Positions 33,998-43,396 are shown, numbered from the stretch's first letter. The stretch: 55,069 nt of DNA from Acetobacteraceae bacterium (GCA_031291725.1 JARLIM010000005.1:1-55069), one strand, 5' to 3'. Notes: generated by a model not told the origin, from the letters alone. A program made the numbers and translations.

Positions 33998-34793
33998 TCA
34001 TCCATTCCGGCTTTTGCGGCATCAACACCGCCGCACCGCATTCCAACGACACCGCGCCGATCGCCTCCAGCCGCAACAACGCCATCGCCATGCCGCCGAC
34101 ACCGAAGCGCAGCGTGCCAACCTCGTCGCCATGATGGGTGATCGGCGTGCCCGCCTCCGGCAGCGGCCCCATCACCCGCACCGGCACCAGCCGCCGCTTG
34201 AGCAGGCCGCGATATTTGGTGCGCGCGGTGAGTTCCTGACCGAGATAGCAGCCCTTGCTCCACGACACCCCGTGCAACTCGTCAAAGCCCGCTTCGAGCA
34301 GCACGGATTTCTCCGCCTCCATATCCCGCCCGCCATCGGGCAGTCCGAGGGCGATGCGGTGCTGGTGCCAATCGGCGACGCTGGCATTCTGCGGCAAGGC
34401 CTCCGTGGCGATCACCCGCCAGCCCGCATGCGGATGACGCGGATCGGCGGCCATCACCGCCGCGCCCGTCTGCGGCATCTGTCCCCAGGCGACATAGACC
34501 GCGTGCGCATCGGACACATCGCGCAACGCCACCTTGGCGCGCAGCTTGTAACGCCCCAACGTTTTCACCAGCCACGCCGCCTGCGCCCGCTCACACTCAA
34601 GCAACAGCGCATCCTCGGTGGCCAGAATGAAGAAATCCGCCTGCCATTTGCCCTGCGGCGTCAGCATCGCGGCCCAGACCGCCTGACCGGGGCGGGCCTG
34701 GGTGACGTCGTTGGACACCAGGCCCTGCAGGAAGCTCACCCGGTCCTCGCCGGAGATTTCCACCACACCACGATCCGGCAAGTGCACCAGCAT
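33981..34793 (-). CDS. ygfZ: YgfZ folate-binding iron-sulfur assembly factor
   Basis: A 270-residue protein of the GcvT-like folate-binding family. YgfZ helps maintain and repair certain Fe-S enzymes using tetrahydrofolate. The diagnostic KGCYLGQE motif is present (SKGCYLGQELTAR), and its cysteine is the family's functional residue. The N-terminal RVSFLQGLVSNDVTQ and the RHPHAGWR region also match. It is monocistronic and convergent with the DUF2461 gene. The start at 34793 is the only sensible ATG. Confidence 0.93.
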   Translation of the reverse strand: MLVHLPDRGVVEISGEDRVSFLQGLVSNDVTQARPGQAVWAAMLTPQGKWQADFFILATEDALLLECERAQAAWLVKTLGRYKLRAKVALRDVSDAHAVYVAWGQMPQTGAAVMAADPRHPHAGWRVIATEALPQNASVADWHQHRIALGLPDGGRDMEAEKSVLLEAGFDELHGVSWSKGCYLGQELTARTKYRGLLKRRLVPVRVMGPLPEAGTPITHHGDEVGTLRFGVGGMAMALLRLEAIGAVSLECGAAVLMPQKPEWMTISAV

Positions 34794-34861
34794 TCCGTCA
34801 TCCCATCCGTAGGGCGGATGATTCCCGCCCGATGTCTATGTGGGGGCGCACCCACCCGATC

Positions 34862-36244
34862 TCAATTCAAAAACAGCTTGCCCGGATTCATGATCCCCTT
34901 CGGATCCAGCGCCACCTTGATCGAGCGCATCACCGCCAAGGCCTCGATGCCCGCTTCCTGTTCCAGGAATTCCCGCTTGCCGATGCCAATGCCGTGCTCA
35001 CCGCTGCACGAGCCCTCCAGCGACAGCGCACGACCGACGATTTTACGGTCCAGTTCCATCGCCTGCTCCATCGCCGCCGCATCGCCGGGCGGATAGAGGA
35101 TCAGCGTGTGAAAATTGCCGTCCCCCACATGGCCGACAATCGTGCAGGTGAAGCCGGAGGCCACACAATCTTCCTTCACGCCCACCACCGCCTCGGCCAG
35201 CTTGGAGATCGGCACAATGGCGTCCGTCGTCAGCGAGCGAAAGCCGGGCTTGAGGGCGAGCGCCGCCCAATAGGCGTCATGCCGCGCCTGCCAGAGCTTG
35301 CCGCGCTCCTCCGCCGTCACCGCCCAGCGGAAGCCATGCGCCCCGTGATCGACGGCCAGCGTCTCGGCCAGAGTCGCCTGCTCAGCCACGCCCGCCTCGG
35401 TGCCGTGGAATTCGAAGAACAAGGTCGGCGCTTCCTCCAGCCCTTCCAGCTTGGAATAGGCCACACAGGCGGCGATCTGCACCTCGTCCAGCAGCTCCAT
35501 GCGGGCGACGGGAATACCGGCATGCAGAATGCCGATCACCGTCTCCACCGCGCCCTGCAACGACTCAAACTGGCAGATCGCCGACGAGATCGCCTCCGGG
35601 ATGCCGTGCAGACGCAGCTGAATTTCCGTCACGATGCCCAACGTGCCTTCGCTGCCGATCATCAGCCGGGTGAGATCGTAGCCGGTGGAGGATTTGCGCA
35701 CCCGCCCACCGGTTTTGATCACCCGGCCATCCGGCAACACCACTGTCAGCCCGAGCACGTTGTCGCGAATCGTGCCGTAGCGCACGGCGTTGGTGCCGGA
35801 GGCGCGGGTGGCGACCATGCCGCCGATGGTGCAGACCGAGCCGGGATCGACGGGAAAGAACAGCCCCATATCGCGCAGATGCGCATTCAATTGCTGCCGG
35901 GTCACCCCCGCCTCAATGCGGCAATCCATATCCTCGACATTGAGTTCCACAATCCCGGTCATCCGACTGAGATCGATGGAAATACCGCCGCGCACGGGCG
36001 TGACATGGCCTTCCAGCGACGTGCCCGCGCCGAACGGGACCACCGGGATGCTGTGCGTGTGGCACAGCATGATCAGCCGGGAGACTTCCTCGGTCGTCAG
36101 CACAAAGGCCACTGCATCCGGCAGCACCGGCGGAATCGGGTCTTCACCGTGCGAATGCTGTTCGCGCAGCGACAGATTGGTGGTCAGCCGATCCCCCAGA
36201 AATTCACGGGCGGCGGCGAGGACAGTCTCAAGAGGCGTGGTCAT
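34862..36244 (-). CDS. FAD-linked hydroxy-acid dehydrogenase (GlcD/D-lactate dehydrogenase type)
   Basis: A 460-residue flavoprotein of the vanillyl-alcohol-oxidase fold. The N-terminal FAD domain shows VPFGAGTSLEGHVTPVRGG and PVDPGSVCTIGGMVATRASG, the GTN-like FAD loop, then GSEGTLGIVTEIQLRLH. The C-terminal substrate domain ends with the diagnostic CSGEHGIGIGKREFLE. Relatives oxidise D-lactate, glycolate or D-2-hydroxyglutarate and pass electrons to quinone or cytochrome. The ATG at 36244 gives the usual start; a GTG ten codons earlier is possible. No partner subunits (GlcE/GlcF) are adjacent. The RskA-like gene lies upstream on the same strand. Confidence 0.92.
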   Translation of the reverse strand: MTTPLETVLAAAREFLGDRLTTNLSLREQHSHGEDPIPPVLPDAVAFVLTTEEVSRLIMLCHTHSIPVVPFGAGTSLEGHVTPVRGGISIDLSRMTGIVELNVEDMDCRIEAGVTRQQLNAHLRDMGLFFPVDPGSVCTIGGMVATRASGTNAVRYGTIRDNVLGLTVVLPDGRVIKTGGRVRKSSTGYDLTRLMIGSEGTLGIVTEIQLRLHGIPEAISSAICQFESLQGAVETVIGILHAGIPVARMELLDEVQIAACVAYSKLEGLEEAPTLFFEFHGTEAGVAEQATLAETLAVDHGAHGFRWAVTAEERGKLWQARHDAYWAALALKPGFRSLTTDAIVPISKLAEAVVGVKEDCVASGFTCTIVGHVGDGNFHTLILYPPGDAAAMEQAMELDRKIVGRALSLEGSCSGEHGIGIGKREFLEQEAGIEALAVMRSIKVALDPKGIMNPGKLFLN

Positions 36245-36277
36245 GGCGGCGATCCGAAGCGGTTGGGTCGCCACAGA

Positions 36278-37252
36278 TTACCGATTTGCGAGCAACCCGC
36301 CATAGAGGACCTTGCCGGTGATCTTCCCGCCGGTGCTGCCACCATGCGGTTCCAGCGAAATCACCAGCTTGGCCCCCTCGGGCGGCATCTGCGGCGGGGT
36401 GAACACGCCACCGGCTGGCGGCAGCACGCCGAGCGCAATCGCGCGATCCGAATTCGGCATGAACATCCACAGCTGCAAATCATTGCCCGCTGGCACTTCG
36501 ATATCGGCCAGCGGCGTCATGCGCAGCTTCGAGTCGCCGAGTTCAGCCAGGAAGATCGGCGCCGGGGCGTTGACCACGCCGAGCGGGGCGAGAGCAATGT
36601 CGAATCCGGCCGGCCGGAACAGCGTCACACCGCCCAGCGCCAGCACAGCCACCGCCAACAGCAACGTTGTCACACGCCAGAAGATCAGCCGCTGGAACAG
36701 CCCCTCGCGCACCCGGCGCGGCGGCACGACCATTTTCGGCTTGGCTGGCGGCGCAATCGGTGCGGCAGCAACGGGTGCGGGTGGGGCTTCCGGTTCCAGC
36801 TCTTGCGGCAGACCGGCCAGGGGCTCCTCTGCCGGGGCATATTCCGGCTCCAACTGAAGGGCCGGTTCATAGGCGGGCTGGAAGGGCGGGTGGTACTGGT
36901 CCTGATATTGCGGCTGCGGTTGGGCATAGGTGATGCGCGGATCAAGTTCCTGCGGCGCCACCTCACGCACGCGGGGCTCCGAATGTGCCAGACGCTCCTG
37001 CCAACGACCGATGGCGCCGAAAATATCCGGGTCAATCTCGGTCTTCAGCGGAGTCTCCTTGACGATCTGCACCGGTGTGGAGGGCGACGGCTCAGGCGTG
37101 CGCAATTCAGGCGGCTCCTGTGGCGGCGGCTGCAGTGGGGTGAGCAGATTGACCGAGCGTGTCGCCGACTCGGCCACACGACTCAGCGCCCAATCCGCGG
37201 GAAGGGCGCTGGAGGATGAATCCGCGTCGTTTGGGGCTTTGGCCTTGGGCAT
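36278..37252 (-). CDS. RskA-like (anti-sigma-K C-domain) membrane protein
   Basis: A 324-residue single-pass membrane protein. The helix at about residues 189-212 (FWRVTTLLLAVAVLALGGV) is followed by a periplasmic domain typical of the RskA C-terminus: FLAELGDSKLRMTPLADIEVPAGNDLQLW, then GVLPPAGGVFTPP and LVISLEPHGGS. The cytoplasmic half is atypical: a very long Pro/Glu/Gln-rich linker (about 40-180) and only a short FGAIGRWQERLA element recalling the end of a classical anti-sigma domain. No zinc-binding HxxxCxxC motif is seen, and no ECF sigma gene is nearby. It could be an orphan regulator or a membrane sensor. The start is uncertain. Confidence 0.8.
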   Translation of the reverse strand: MPKAKAPNDADSSSSALPADWALSRVAESATRSVNLLTPLQPPPQEPPELRTPEPSPSTPVQIVKETPLKTEIDPDIFGAIGRWQERLAHSEPRVREVAPQELDPRITYAQPQPQYQDQYHPPFQPAYEPALQLEPEYAPAEEPLAGLPQELEPEAPPAPVAAAPIAPPAKPKMVVPPRRVREGLFQRLIFWRVTTLLLAVAVLALGGVTLFRPAGFDIALAPLGVVNAPAPIFLAELGDSKLRMTPLADIEVPAGNDLQLWMFMPNSDRAIALGVLPPAGGVFTPPQMPPEGAKLVISLEPHGGSTGGKITGKVLYGGLLANR

Positions 37253-37373
37253 GTCGGCATTCAACCACGAAAATGAGGATGGCGGGCAAGACCCGCGTCG
37301 TTTCGAGATGTGCCATGAAAAGGGGGGCGGGCGGAAGCCTGATGCGAGGCTTCGTTGCACATCGCCTCAGAGT

Positions 37374-38147
37374 TCATCCGCCGGTCATGCGATTGCGCAA
37401 CACTCCCACACCCGCAATGGCCACTTCCACCACCATTCCCGGCCGCATCGGCATCGCACCGAGCGAGGTGCCGCAAGTGATCAGATCGCCCGGCAGCAGC
37501 ACGATTTCGCGTGAAATCAGGCTGACAATCGCAGGCGGCGGGAAGATCATGTCCGTCACCGGGTAATTCTGCCGCTCCCGCCCATTGAGCAGGGTGCGAA
37601 CCGTCAGCGTTCGCCAATCCAGCCCGGTTGCAATCGCTGGCCCCACCGGTCCAAACGTCGCACAGCCCTTGGCGCGCGCCCATTGCGGGAAGCTTGGGTC
37701 GGCCTGAAGGAAATCCAGCGCCGTGACATCGTTGACACAGGTATAGCCGAAAATCCCGGCCTCCGCCTCGGCCTCGTTGGCGTTGTGCAGTCGGCTGCCA
37801 ATGACGATGCCGAGTTCGCCCTCATAGATCACACGCCCCTCATAAAACGGCGGCGGCACAATCTCTGCCTCCGGGCCGACGATGCTGGAGGGCGATTTCA
37901 GGAAGGTCAGCGGCGCATCGGGGATGGAGTAGCCGTGCTTGGTGGCGGCGGCGTGGAAATTGTTCCACAGGCCGATGAAATTCAACGGGCTGCACGGTGC
38001 AAGCAACTCCGCACCCTCGGCGGCGATGCTCTCCCCCACCGGCGCGGGGGATGCCCACGGCAGACCGCGATGCAGGGCGATCTGTCCATCGGCCAAAATT
38101 CCGTACACCGGCTCACCATGATGCCGGCAGCGCACCCAAACACTCAT
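37374..38147 (-). CDS. fumarylacetoacetate hydrolase-family enzyme
   Basis: A 257-residue metal-dependent enzyme of the FAH fold. These enzymes hydrolyse, hydrate or isomerise 2-oxo acids such as acylpyruvates, homoprotocatechuate products or oxaloacetate. The metal ligands are expected in YEGELGIVIG (two glutamates) and the later aspartate of VNDVTALDFLQ; FYEGRVIYEGELG is typical. The family end, LLPGDLITCGTSLGAMPMRPGMVVEV, is intact. The ATG at 38147 fits. It is the first gene read after the csp terminator on this strand and is probably monocistronic. Confidence 0.9.
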   Translation of the reverse strand: MSVWVRCRHHGEPVYGILADGQIALHRGLPWASPAPVGESIAAEGAELLAPCSPLNFIGLWNNFHAAATKHGYSIPDAPLTFLKSPSSIVGPEAEIVPPPFYEGRVIYEGELGIVIGSRLHNANEAEAEAGIFGYTCVNDVTALDFLQADPSFPQWARAKGCATFGPVGPAIATGLDWRTLTVRTLLNGRERQNYPVTDMIFPPPAIVSLISREIVLLPGDLITCGTSLGAMPMRPGMVVEVAIAGVGVLRNRMTGG

Positions 38148-38168
38148 GTCGCGACTCCCAGACACACA

Positions 38169-38196
38169 AAAGGCCGGGGAATCCTCCCCGGCCTTT
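38169..38196 (-). terminator. strong rho-independent terminator of the cold-shock gene
   Basis: A perfect 12-bp stem (AAAGGCCGGGGA with TCCCCGGCCTTT) has a 4-base loop, and T-rich sequence (TTTTGTGTG) follows on the minus strand. It lies 37 bases after the stop of the double cold-shock-domain gene. Confidence 0.9.
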
Positions 38197-38233
38197 CACG
38201 CTTATGCAAGCCTTCGGATGCTGGCTTCGCCGA

Positions 38234-38923
38234 TCAGGCGACGCGCACCGCAATGGCTTCCGGACCCTTCGTGCCCTGCACAACTTCCACAACCACGCTC
38301 TGCCCTTCGGACAGGTTGGTCAGGCCATTGCGCTGCAGCACGGAGGCGTGAACGAAGACGTCCTTTTCCGCGTTCGGGACGGCAACGAAGCCGAAGCCCT
38401 TGATCGCGTTGTACATCTTCACGGTACCGTTCATTTCCTGACCGGAACCCGGCAGGGACGGACGACGCGGGCCAGCGCCCATGCGGGGCGCGCCAGCACC
38501 CGGACCGCCGGGACCACGGCTCTGCGGAGCCTGGGCAGTGCTTTCGTCAACCGACAGAACTTCGGTGACCTGACGGCCCTTCTGGCCCTGACCGACGCGC
38601 ACGCGCAGCGTGGCACCGGGGGAGACCGCCTGATGGCCGCTCGGGGACAGGGCGTTGATGTGCAGGAACACATCGCCCGAACCGTCCGACAGCTCAACGA
38701 AGCCGAAACCCTTTTCCGGGTTGAACCACTTCACCGAAGCGTTGATTTCCGGGCCGAAACCGGCCGGAGCAGCGCCGTAGCGGGGGGCGTCCGTCGAAGG
38801 AGCACCGTAGCTCGGGCGCTCGCCGTAGCTGCTGCGGGGTTCGTGGAACGACGAACGGTCAGAACCGAAATCGTCGTCGAAGCCGCGACCGCGCGATTTG
38901 CGACCGCGGCCATGGTTGGTCAT
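38234..38923 (-). CDS. double cold-shock-domain protein
   Basis: A 229-residue nucleic-acid-binding protein with two cold-shock domains. The first, about residues 62-125, has SVKWFNPEKGFGFVELSDG and VFLHINAL. The second, about 160-228, has GTVKMYNAIKGFGFVAVP and VFVHASVL. Both carry RNP1 (KGFGFV) and RNP2 (VF.HI/A) motifs. The N-terminal 58 residues are an Arg/Gly/Ser/Tyr-rich disordered tail, and a Pro/Gly/Arg linker separates the domains. Such tandem-CSD proteins are common in alphaproteobacteria and act as RNA chaperones. The ATG at 38923 is chosen over a TTG two codons earlier. The 193 bases upstream are gene-free and could form a long, temperature-responsive leader. Confidence 0.92.
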   Translation of the reverse strand: MTNHGRGRKSRGRGFDDDFGSDRSSFHEPRSSYGERPSYGAPSTDAPRYGAAPAGFGPEINASVKWFNPEKGFGFVELSDGSGDVFLHINALSPSGHQAVSPGATLRVRVGQGQKGRQVTEVLSVDESTAQAPQSRGPGGPGAGAPRMGAGPRRPSLPGSGQEMNGTVKMYNAIKGFGFVAVPNAEKDVFVHASVLQRNGLTNLSEGQSVVVEVVQGTKGPEAIAVRVA

Positions 38924-39116
38924 GCTCAAGAGAAACTCGTCCTTTGTGGTGGCTCGACAGGATTACCAGGCGATCAAACTGCGTCGAATGCGGCGGACAT
39001 CGCCACTCCGGCCGCGGTGCCGAGATCGCCCAGCCCCGCCAGCGCCCAGCACCATACGCGAGTTTTCCGCGCTCGCCTAGCAACAACTCGCATTTTTGCC
39101 CACGCGACATCATATG

Positions 39117-40124
39117 TTATCGAATGGCTTCCCCGACAATACGCCGCAGGGCAATAATCCCGCTCTCCCGGTGCCGGGTCGGGTGCACGCGATTGGTCAG
39201 CAACGTCCAGGCAAGCCGCGCCTGTGGGTCAATCCACAGGCCGGTTCCGGTGAAGCCGGTGTGTCCGATACTGGCCGGCGAGCAGGTGGAACCGCCCGAC
39301 CAACGCGGCGTCATCGCCTCCCAGCCCAGCGTGCGCGCGGCCCCGTGACGACAAAACATTTCCATGCGCAGTCTCTCGCCCAGCACCTGCCCGGACATCA
39401 GACCGGCGACGAAATCGAGCAGCGCATCGGCGGTGCCGAACAGCCCGGCATGTCCGGCAGCCCCGCCCAGGGCATGGGCGTTCTCGTCATGCACCTCACC
39501 GCACATCACCCGCCCGCGCCACTGACAGAGCTCGGTTGCGGCACAATCGACGGGGTTGGGGTGGAAGCTGAGGCCGAATCCGGGATCAAGATTGCCCAAT
39601 GGCGCGCCATGCAGCCGTTCCAGTGCGATGCCAAGAAGAATGTAGTTGATATCTGAATACACATTTTCCCCAGCCTGCCACGCCCGTTGCAGCACGAAAG
39701 CGCGCAGTCGGGCCGGGTCGTCGCCATAGGTGTAGATCGGCCACACCGCCGGCAGATGAGTCTGATGGGCGAGGCATTGCCGCACTGTCAGCCGGCGTTC
39801 CGGCGCGGCGGCGACGTCATATTGCCGCAGGTCGGGAATGACGCTGGCCAAACCATCGTCCAGCCCGATCCGCCCCTGCTCCACCGCCTGCAAAATCCGC
39901 GTGGCGGTGAAGACTGGCTTGGTGAGAGAGGCCAGATCGAACATCGTCTCCGCCCGCATCGCCCGACGACCCGGCACGATTTGCGCGCTGCCGCCACAAC
40001 GCAGCGCGCGCGCGCCGCTGTCCAGATCGAGCACGCCCAGCACCGCACCGGGGATGCGCCCCTCGGCAATGGCATGTTCAATCGGAGCAAAACCGCGTGC
40101 GGCGCGACGAGAGGGCGTGGTCAT
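39117..40124 (-). CDS. class C beta-lactamase-fold serine hydrolase
   Basis: A 335-residue protein of the serine beta-lactamase/D-Ala-D-Ala carboxypeptidase superfamily. The SxxK motif is SLTK (Ser66, Lys69), and the YxN motif is YSDIN (Tyr156, Asn160 region). The late HTGFTGTGLWIDP supplies the HTG in place of KTG. No signal peptide is evident, so it may be cytoplasmic and act as an esterase or peptidase rather than a drug-resistance enzyme. The frame is open to 40556, but residues before 40124 lack family similarity. It diverges from the TonB-like gene at 40272. Confidence 0.87.
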   Translation of the reverse strand: MTTPSRRAARGFAPIEHAIAEGRIPGAVLGVLDLDSGARALRCGGSAQIVPGRRAMRAETMFDLASLTKPVFTATRILQAVEQGRIGLDDGLASVIPDLRQYDVAAAPERRLTVRQCLAHQTHLPAVWPIYTYGDDPARLRAFVLQRAWQAGENVYSDINYILLGIALERLHGAPLGNLDPGFGLSFHPNPVDCAATELCQWRGRVMCGEVHDENAHALGGAAGHAGLFGTADALLDFVAGLMSGQVLGERLRMEMFCRHGAARTLGWEAMTPRWSGGSTCSPASIGHTGFTGTGLWIDPQARLAWTLLTNRVHPTRHRESGIIALRRIVGEAIR

Positions 40125-40271
40125 GACGCATGATGACGAGGAGACGGGGGAGGTTGCAAGCGGCTGGCGACGGCATGACATCTCGCCCATGCATGGGCGT
40201 GGCTGCGTCAGCGACGCTTGAAAGCAAACGGCACTTGGCCGCACAACCACACACCCCATTTCGCGCGTTTC

Positions 40272-41258
40272 ATGCTTTTGCACCCACACATCACACCACG
40301 CCTGCCCACATTGCCACCCGCGCGCGACCCCGACCCGCGCAGGAGCCCGTGGGCGCGCCTGTCGCGTGCCCCACATTGGCTGCTGGCCGCCCTGCTGATA
40401 TCGCTGCTGCTGCATTTCGGCGCGCTGCTGCTGGTGCTGCTGGAGCCGGCGCACACACCTCGCGACGATTCTCGCGCCAGTTCGCCGATCGAATGGCGGG
40501 TGGAAATCGATAAGCCCAGTTCCAGCCCGCCCGAGCAGACCGCACATGCCGCACAACCGCCAATGCCGCCACCGCCCGCCCCGGCACCGGCACAGGCACC
40601 GCAGCCTGCCCCGAAAGCCCCGCCCACTCCTGCGCCATTACCCGCGCCAGCCCCCGTGCCGGAGCCGTCGCCAATTCCCGCCCCGCCCATGACCGCCACT
40701 CAGACGGTTCCGGCGGCAGTGCCCAAGCCGCCACCGCCAGCCCCGCCCGCCAGCGCCGCCGCTGCAAAGCCGGTGATTCCGTTATCGCCGATGATCTCAA
40801 CCTCGCCGTTTCAACAGATCGCCCCTGCCCCCAAGACGCCGACCAAGGCACCGCCGATGCGAGCGGATGCGATGAACCTGGCCATAGGCAAGGCCGAGCG
40901 ATATGTCGCCGAGCCGCCGCATCGCAACCCCAATGACGATTCCTTCGATATCCAGGTCACCGGCGCACAACTGGGATCTGACTGGATGCGGCAGTTGCGG
41001 CTGTATTGGATCGAACATCGCCGCTATCCGCAGGAAGCCGTCATCAATGGCGATGAGGGCACGGTGGTTGTCCGCTTTGATGTCGATCGGCTGGGCCATG
41101 TGTCGCATTACGAGCAATTGCAAACCTCCGGGTCGCGACCGCTCGATCTCGTCACCCGCGCGACGTTTGCCAATGCCCAATTGCCACCCTTCCCCTACAA
41201 CACCCCAGAAAACACCGCGACATTGACGCTCAGCGTGACCTACAGCCTCATCCGTTGA
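40272..41258 (+). CDS. TonB-like energy transducer
   Basis: A protein of about 328 residues with one N-terminal helix (HWLLAALLISLLLHFGALLLVLL, about 35-57) and a long proline/alanine-rich spacer that could span the periplasm (about 80-200). It ends in a TonB-like C-terminal domain carrying WMRQLRLYWIEHRRYPQEAV, then GTVVVRFDVDRLGHV and YNTPENTATLTLSVTYSL. This layout couples inner-membrane proton-driven motors to outer-membrane receptors. ExbB and ExbD are not adjacent. The ATG at 40272 is a compromise; a TTG 18 codons earlier also exists. Its last bases overlap the convergent copper ATPase end. Confidence 0.85.
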   Translation: MLLHPHITPRLPTLPPARDPDPRRSPWARLSRAPHWLLAALLISLLLHFGALLLVLLEPAHTPRDDSRASSPIEWRVEIDKPSSSPPEQTAHAAQPPMPPPPAPAPAQAPQPAPKAPPTPAPLPAPAPVPEPSPIPAPPMTATQTVPAAVPKPPPPAPPASAAAAKPVIPLSPMISTSPFQQIAPAPKTPTKAPPMRADAMNLAIGKAERYVAEPPHRNPNDDSFDIQVTGAQLGSDWMRQLRLYWIEHRRYPQEAVINGDEGTVVVRFDVDRLGHVSHYEQLQTSGSRPLDLVTRATFANAQLPPFPYNTPENTATLTLSVTYSLIR

Positions 41259-43392
41259 GGCGTTCGGTGGGCTTCCAGCCACGCAGCAGCAACGCATTCG
41301 TCACCACGGCCAATGACGAAAACGCCATCGCCGCCCCCGCCAATGCCGGCTCCAGCCGCCCCAAAGCCGCCAGCGGGATGCCGATCATGTTGAAGCCGAA
41401 CGCCCAGGCCAGCCCCAGCCAAATCCGCCGCTCGGTGCGCGCGGCAATGTCCAGCGCTGCCGCCACCAGACGCGGATCGGGGCGCATCAACACAATCCCC
41501 GCCGTCTCCGCCGCCAGATCGGCGCTGCCCGCCATGGCGATACCGAGATCGGCTTCGGCCAGGGCGGGCGCGTCGTTGATGCCGTCACCGACCATCGCAA
41601 CCGGACCGCTCTCCCGCAATTTCGCCACATGGGCGGCCTTCTCGGCGGGCAGCACACCGCCGATGGCCGCGTCCAACCCCAGTGTGGCTGCCATCGCCGC
41701 CACACTGGCCGGATTGTCGCCGCTGAGCAGCACACAGCGCAGACCCCGCGCCTGCAACGCCGCCACCGCCTCGGCAGCCCCGGCGCGCGGTGTGTCGGCA
41801 AAGCCGAGCAGGCCGAGAAGCCGCGCCTGCGGGGCAAGCTCAAACAGGAACGACACACTCGCCCCTTCATGCGCCAACGCCGAGGCGGCCTGCGCCAACT
41901 CCCCCGCCTCCAGTCCGGCCTCCCCCAACATGCGCGCATTGCCGAGACGGAAGTGACGTCCCTCAACCACCCCGCCCACGCCACGGCCTGGAAATTCCTG
42001 CATCTGTGCCGCCGCCTTGTCCAACGGAGCCACCGCCAACAGGGCATGGGCGAGCGGATGCAGACTGCCCTGTTGCAGGGCAGCGGCGATGCGCAGCACG
42101 TCGTCCTCGGTCGAGGCTGCCACCGGCATGCAGGCCATCAGGCGCGGCTTGCCTTCGGTCAATGTGCCGGTTTTGTCGAACACCACCGTTCGGATGCGCT
42201 GTGCCGTGGCCAGCACGTCCGGATCACGCAGCACGATGCCATGCCGCGCCGCCGCCCCGGTGCCCGCCATGATCGCGGCGGGCGTGGCCAGACCGAGCGC
42301 ACACGGGCAGGCGATCACCAGCACCGAGACCGCGTTGACAATCGCCACCGAGGCCGAAGCGCCGTGCAGCATCCAGCCAAGAAGGGTGACCAGCGCAATC
42401 CCCAGCACCACCGGCACAAACACCGCACTGATCCGATCCGCCAGTTTCTGCACCGCGGGCTTGCGCCCCTGTGCCGCCTCCACCAGCCGCACCGTGCGCC
42501 CCAGCGCTGTCTCCGCCCCGATCTTCTCGGCGCGCACCAACAGCAGACCGGATAGATTGAGGGCACCTGCCAGCACGGCATCGCCCACCGCCTTGTCACG
42601 CGGCAGGCTTTCGCCGGTCAGGGCGGCTTCATCCTGTTCGCTGTGCCCCTCGACAATCACCCCGTCTGCCGCCACCCGCTCGCCGGGGCGGATGCGGAAG
42701 GTCTCGCCGGGACGCAGGGCGAGCAGATCGATCTCCTCCGCCGTGTCGCCGACGATGCGGGTGACGCGCGCCGGTTGCAGTCGCGCCAGATCGCGCAAGG
42801 CCGCCCCCGCCTGTCGCCGCGCACGGCCTTCCAGGAAGCGGCCGAACAGCACGAGGGCGATCACCAACGCCGCCGAGTCGAAATAAAGCGGTGCCATCTC
42901 CGGCATGGGGTGCAAGAGGTTGAACAGGCTCAGCAGAAACGCCGCCCAGGTGCCGATGGCCACCAGCGCGTCCATGCTCGGTGCACCCACGCGGATCGAT
43001 TTCCAGCCGCGCACCACGAACCCTGATCCGAACCACAACAGCACCGGGGTTGCCAGCACCAGTTGCAGCCATCCCGGCAGCATCGTGCCGCCGAATGCCG
43101 CCACCAGCATCGAGATTGCAATCGGCAGGCTGAGCGCGAGGGCGATTCCCACCGGCCAGAACGGCTCCGGCGGCGGCGGGGCGGCGGCGGCGGTGTAGCC
43201 CGCGCGGGCGATCGCCTCGGCGAGGGATGCCGTGCTGACAATGCCCGCATACCGCACCCGCGCCTGCCCGGTCATCAGATCGACCTCCGCCGCCGACACG
43301 CCCGGCACACGCTTGAGCACTTTCTCGACGCGAGAGACGCAAGCGGCACATGTCATGCCGCCGACGATCAGAACCTGCTCAGCGTCGGCCAT
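41248..43392 (-). CDS. copA: copper-translocating P1B-type ATPase
   Basis: A 714-residue heavy-metal pump that exports Cu(I) from the cytoplasm at the cost of ATP. A single N-terminal metal-binding domain carries GMTCAACVSRVEK (Cys15, Cys18). The membrane metal site is the VIACPCALGLATP motif, the phosphorylated aspartate lies in VVFDKTGTLTEGK, and the hinge is MVGDGINDAPALAEADLG. The TGES loop (AALTGESLPRDK) and the HP-type SHP locus (GSLHPLAHALL) are also present. CPC points to copper or silver. The ATG at 43392 is four bases after the trhO stop; the upstream in-frame stretch is not part of the protein. Confidence 0.95.
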   Translation of the reverse strand: MADAEQVLIVGGMTCAACVSRVEKVLKRVPGVSAAEVDLMTGQARVRYAGIVSTASLAEAIARAGYTAAAAPPPPEPFWPVGIALALSLPIAISMLVAAFGGTMLPGWLQLVLATPVLLWFGSGFVVRGWKSIRVGAPSMDALVAIGTWAAFLLSLFNLLHPMPEMAPLYFDSAALVIALVLFGRFLEGRARRQAGAALRDLARLQPARVTRIVGDTAEEIDLLALRPGETFRIRPGERVAADGVIVEGHSEQDEAALTGESLPRDKAVGDAVLAGALNLSGLLLVRAEKIGAETALGRTVRLVEAAQGRKPAVQKLADRISAVFVPVVLGIALVTLLGWMLHGASASVAIVNAVSVLVIACPCALGLATPAAIMAGTGAAARHGIVLRDPDVLATAQRIRTVVFDKTGTLTEGKPRLMACMPVAASTEDDVLRIAAALQQGSLHPLAHALLAVAPLDKAAAQMQEFPGRGVGGVVEGRHFRLGNARMLGEAGLEAGELAQAASALAHEGASVSFLFELAPQARLLGLLGFADTPRAGAAEAVAALQARGLRCVLLSGDNPASVAAMAATLGLDAAIGGVLPAEKAAHVAKLRESGPVAMVGDGINDAPALAEADLGIAMAGSADLAAETAGIVLMRPDPRLVAAALDIAARTERRIWLGLAWAFGFNMIGIPLAALGRLEPALAGAAMAFSSLAVVTNALLLRGWKPTERLNG

Positions 43393-43396
43393 CGGG

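Noticed and set aside
34832..37219. A 795-codon plus-strand frame opposite the FAD dehydrogenase and RskA-like genes
   Set aside because: Low-complexity Arg/His/Gln translation with no motif; both opposite-strand genes carry clear family motifs.
39117..40124. Antibiotic-resistance beta-lactamase
   Set aside because: No export signal is seen and the KTG box is HTG; the fold also covers esterases and peptidases, so resistance is not supported.
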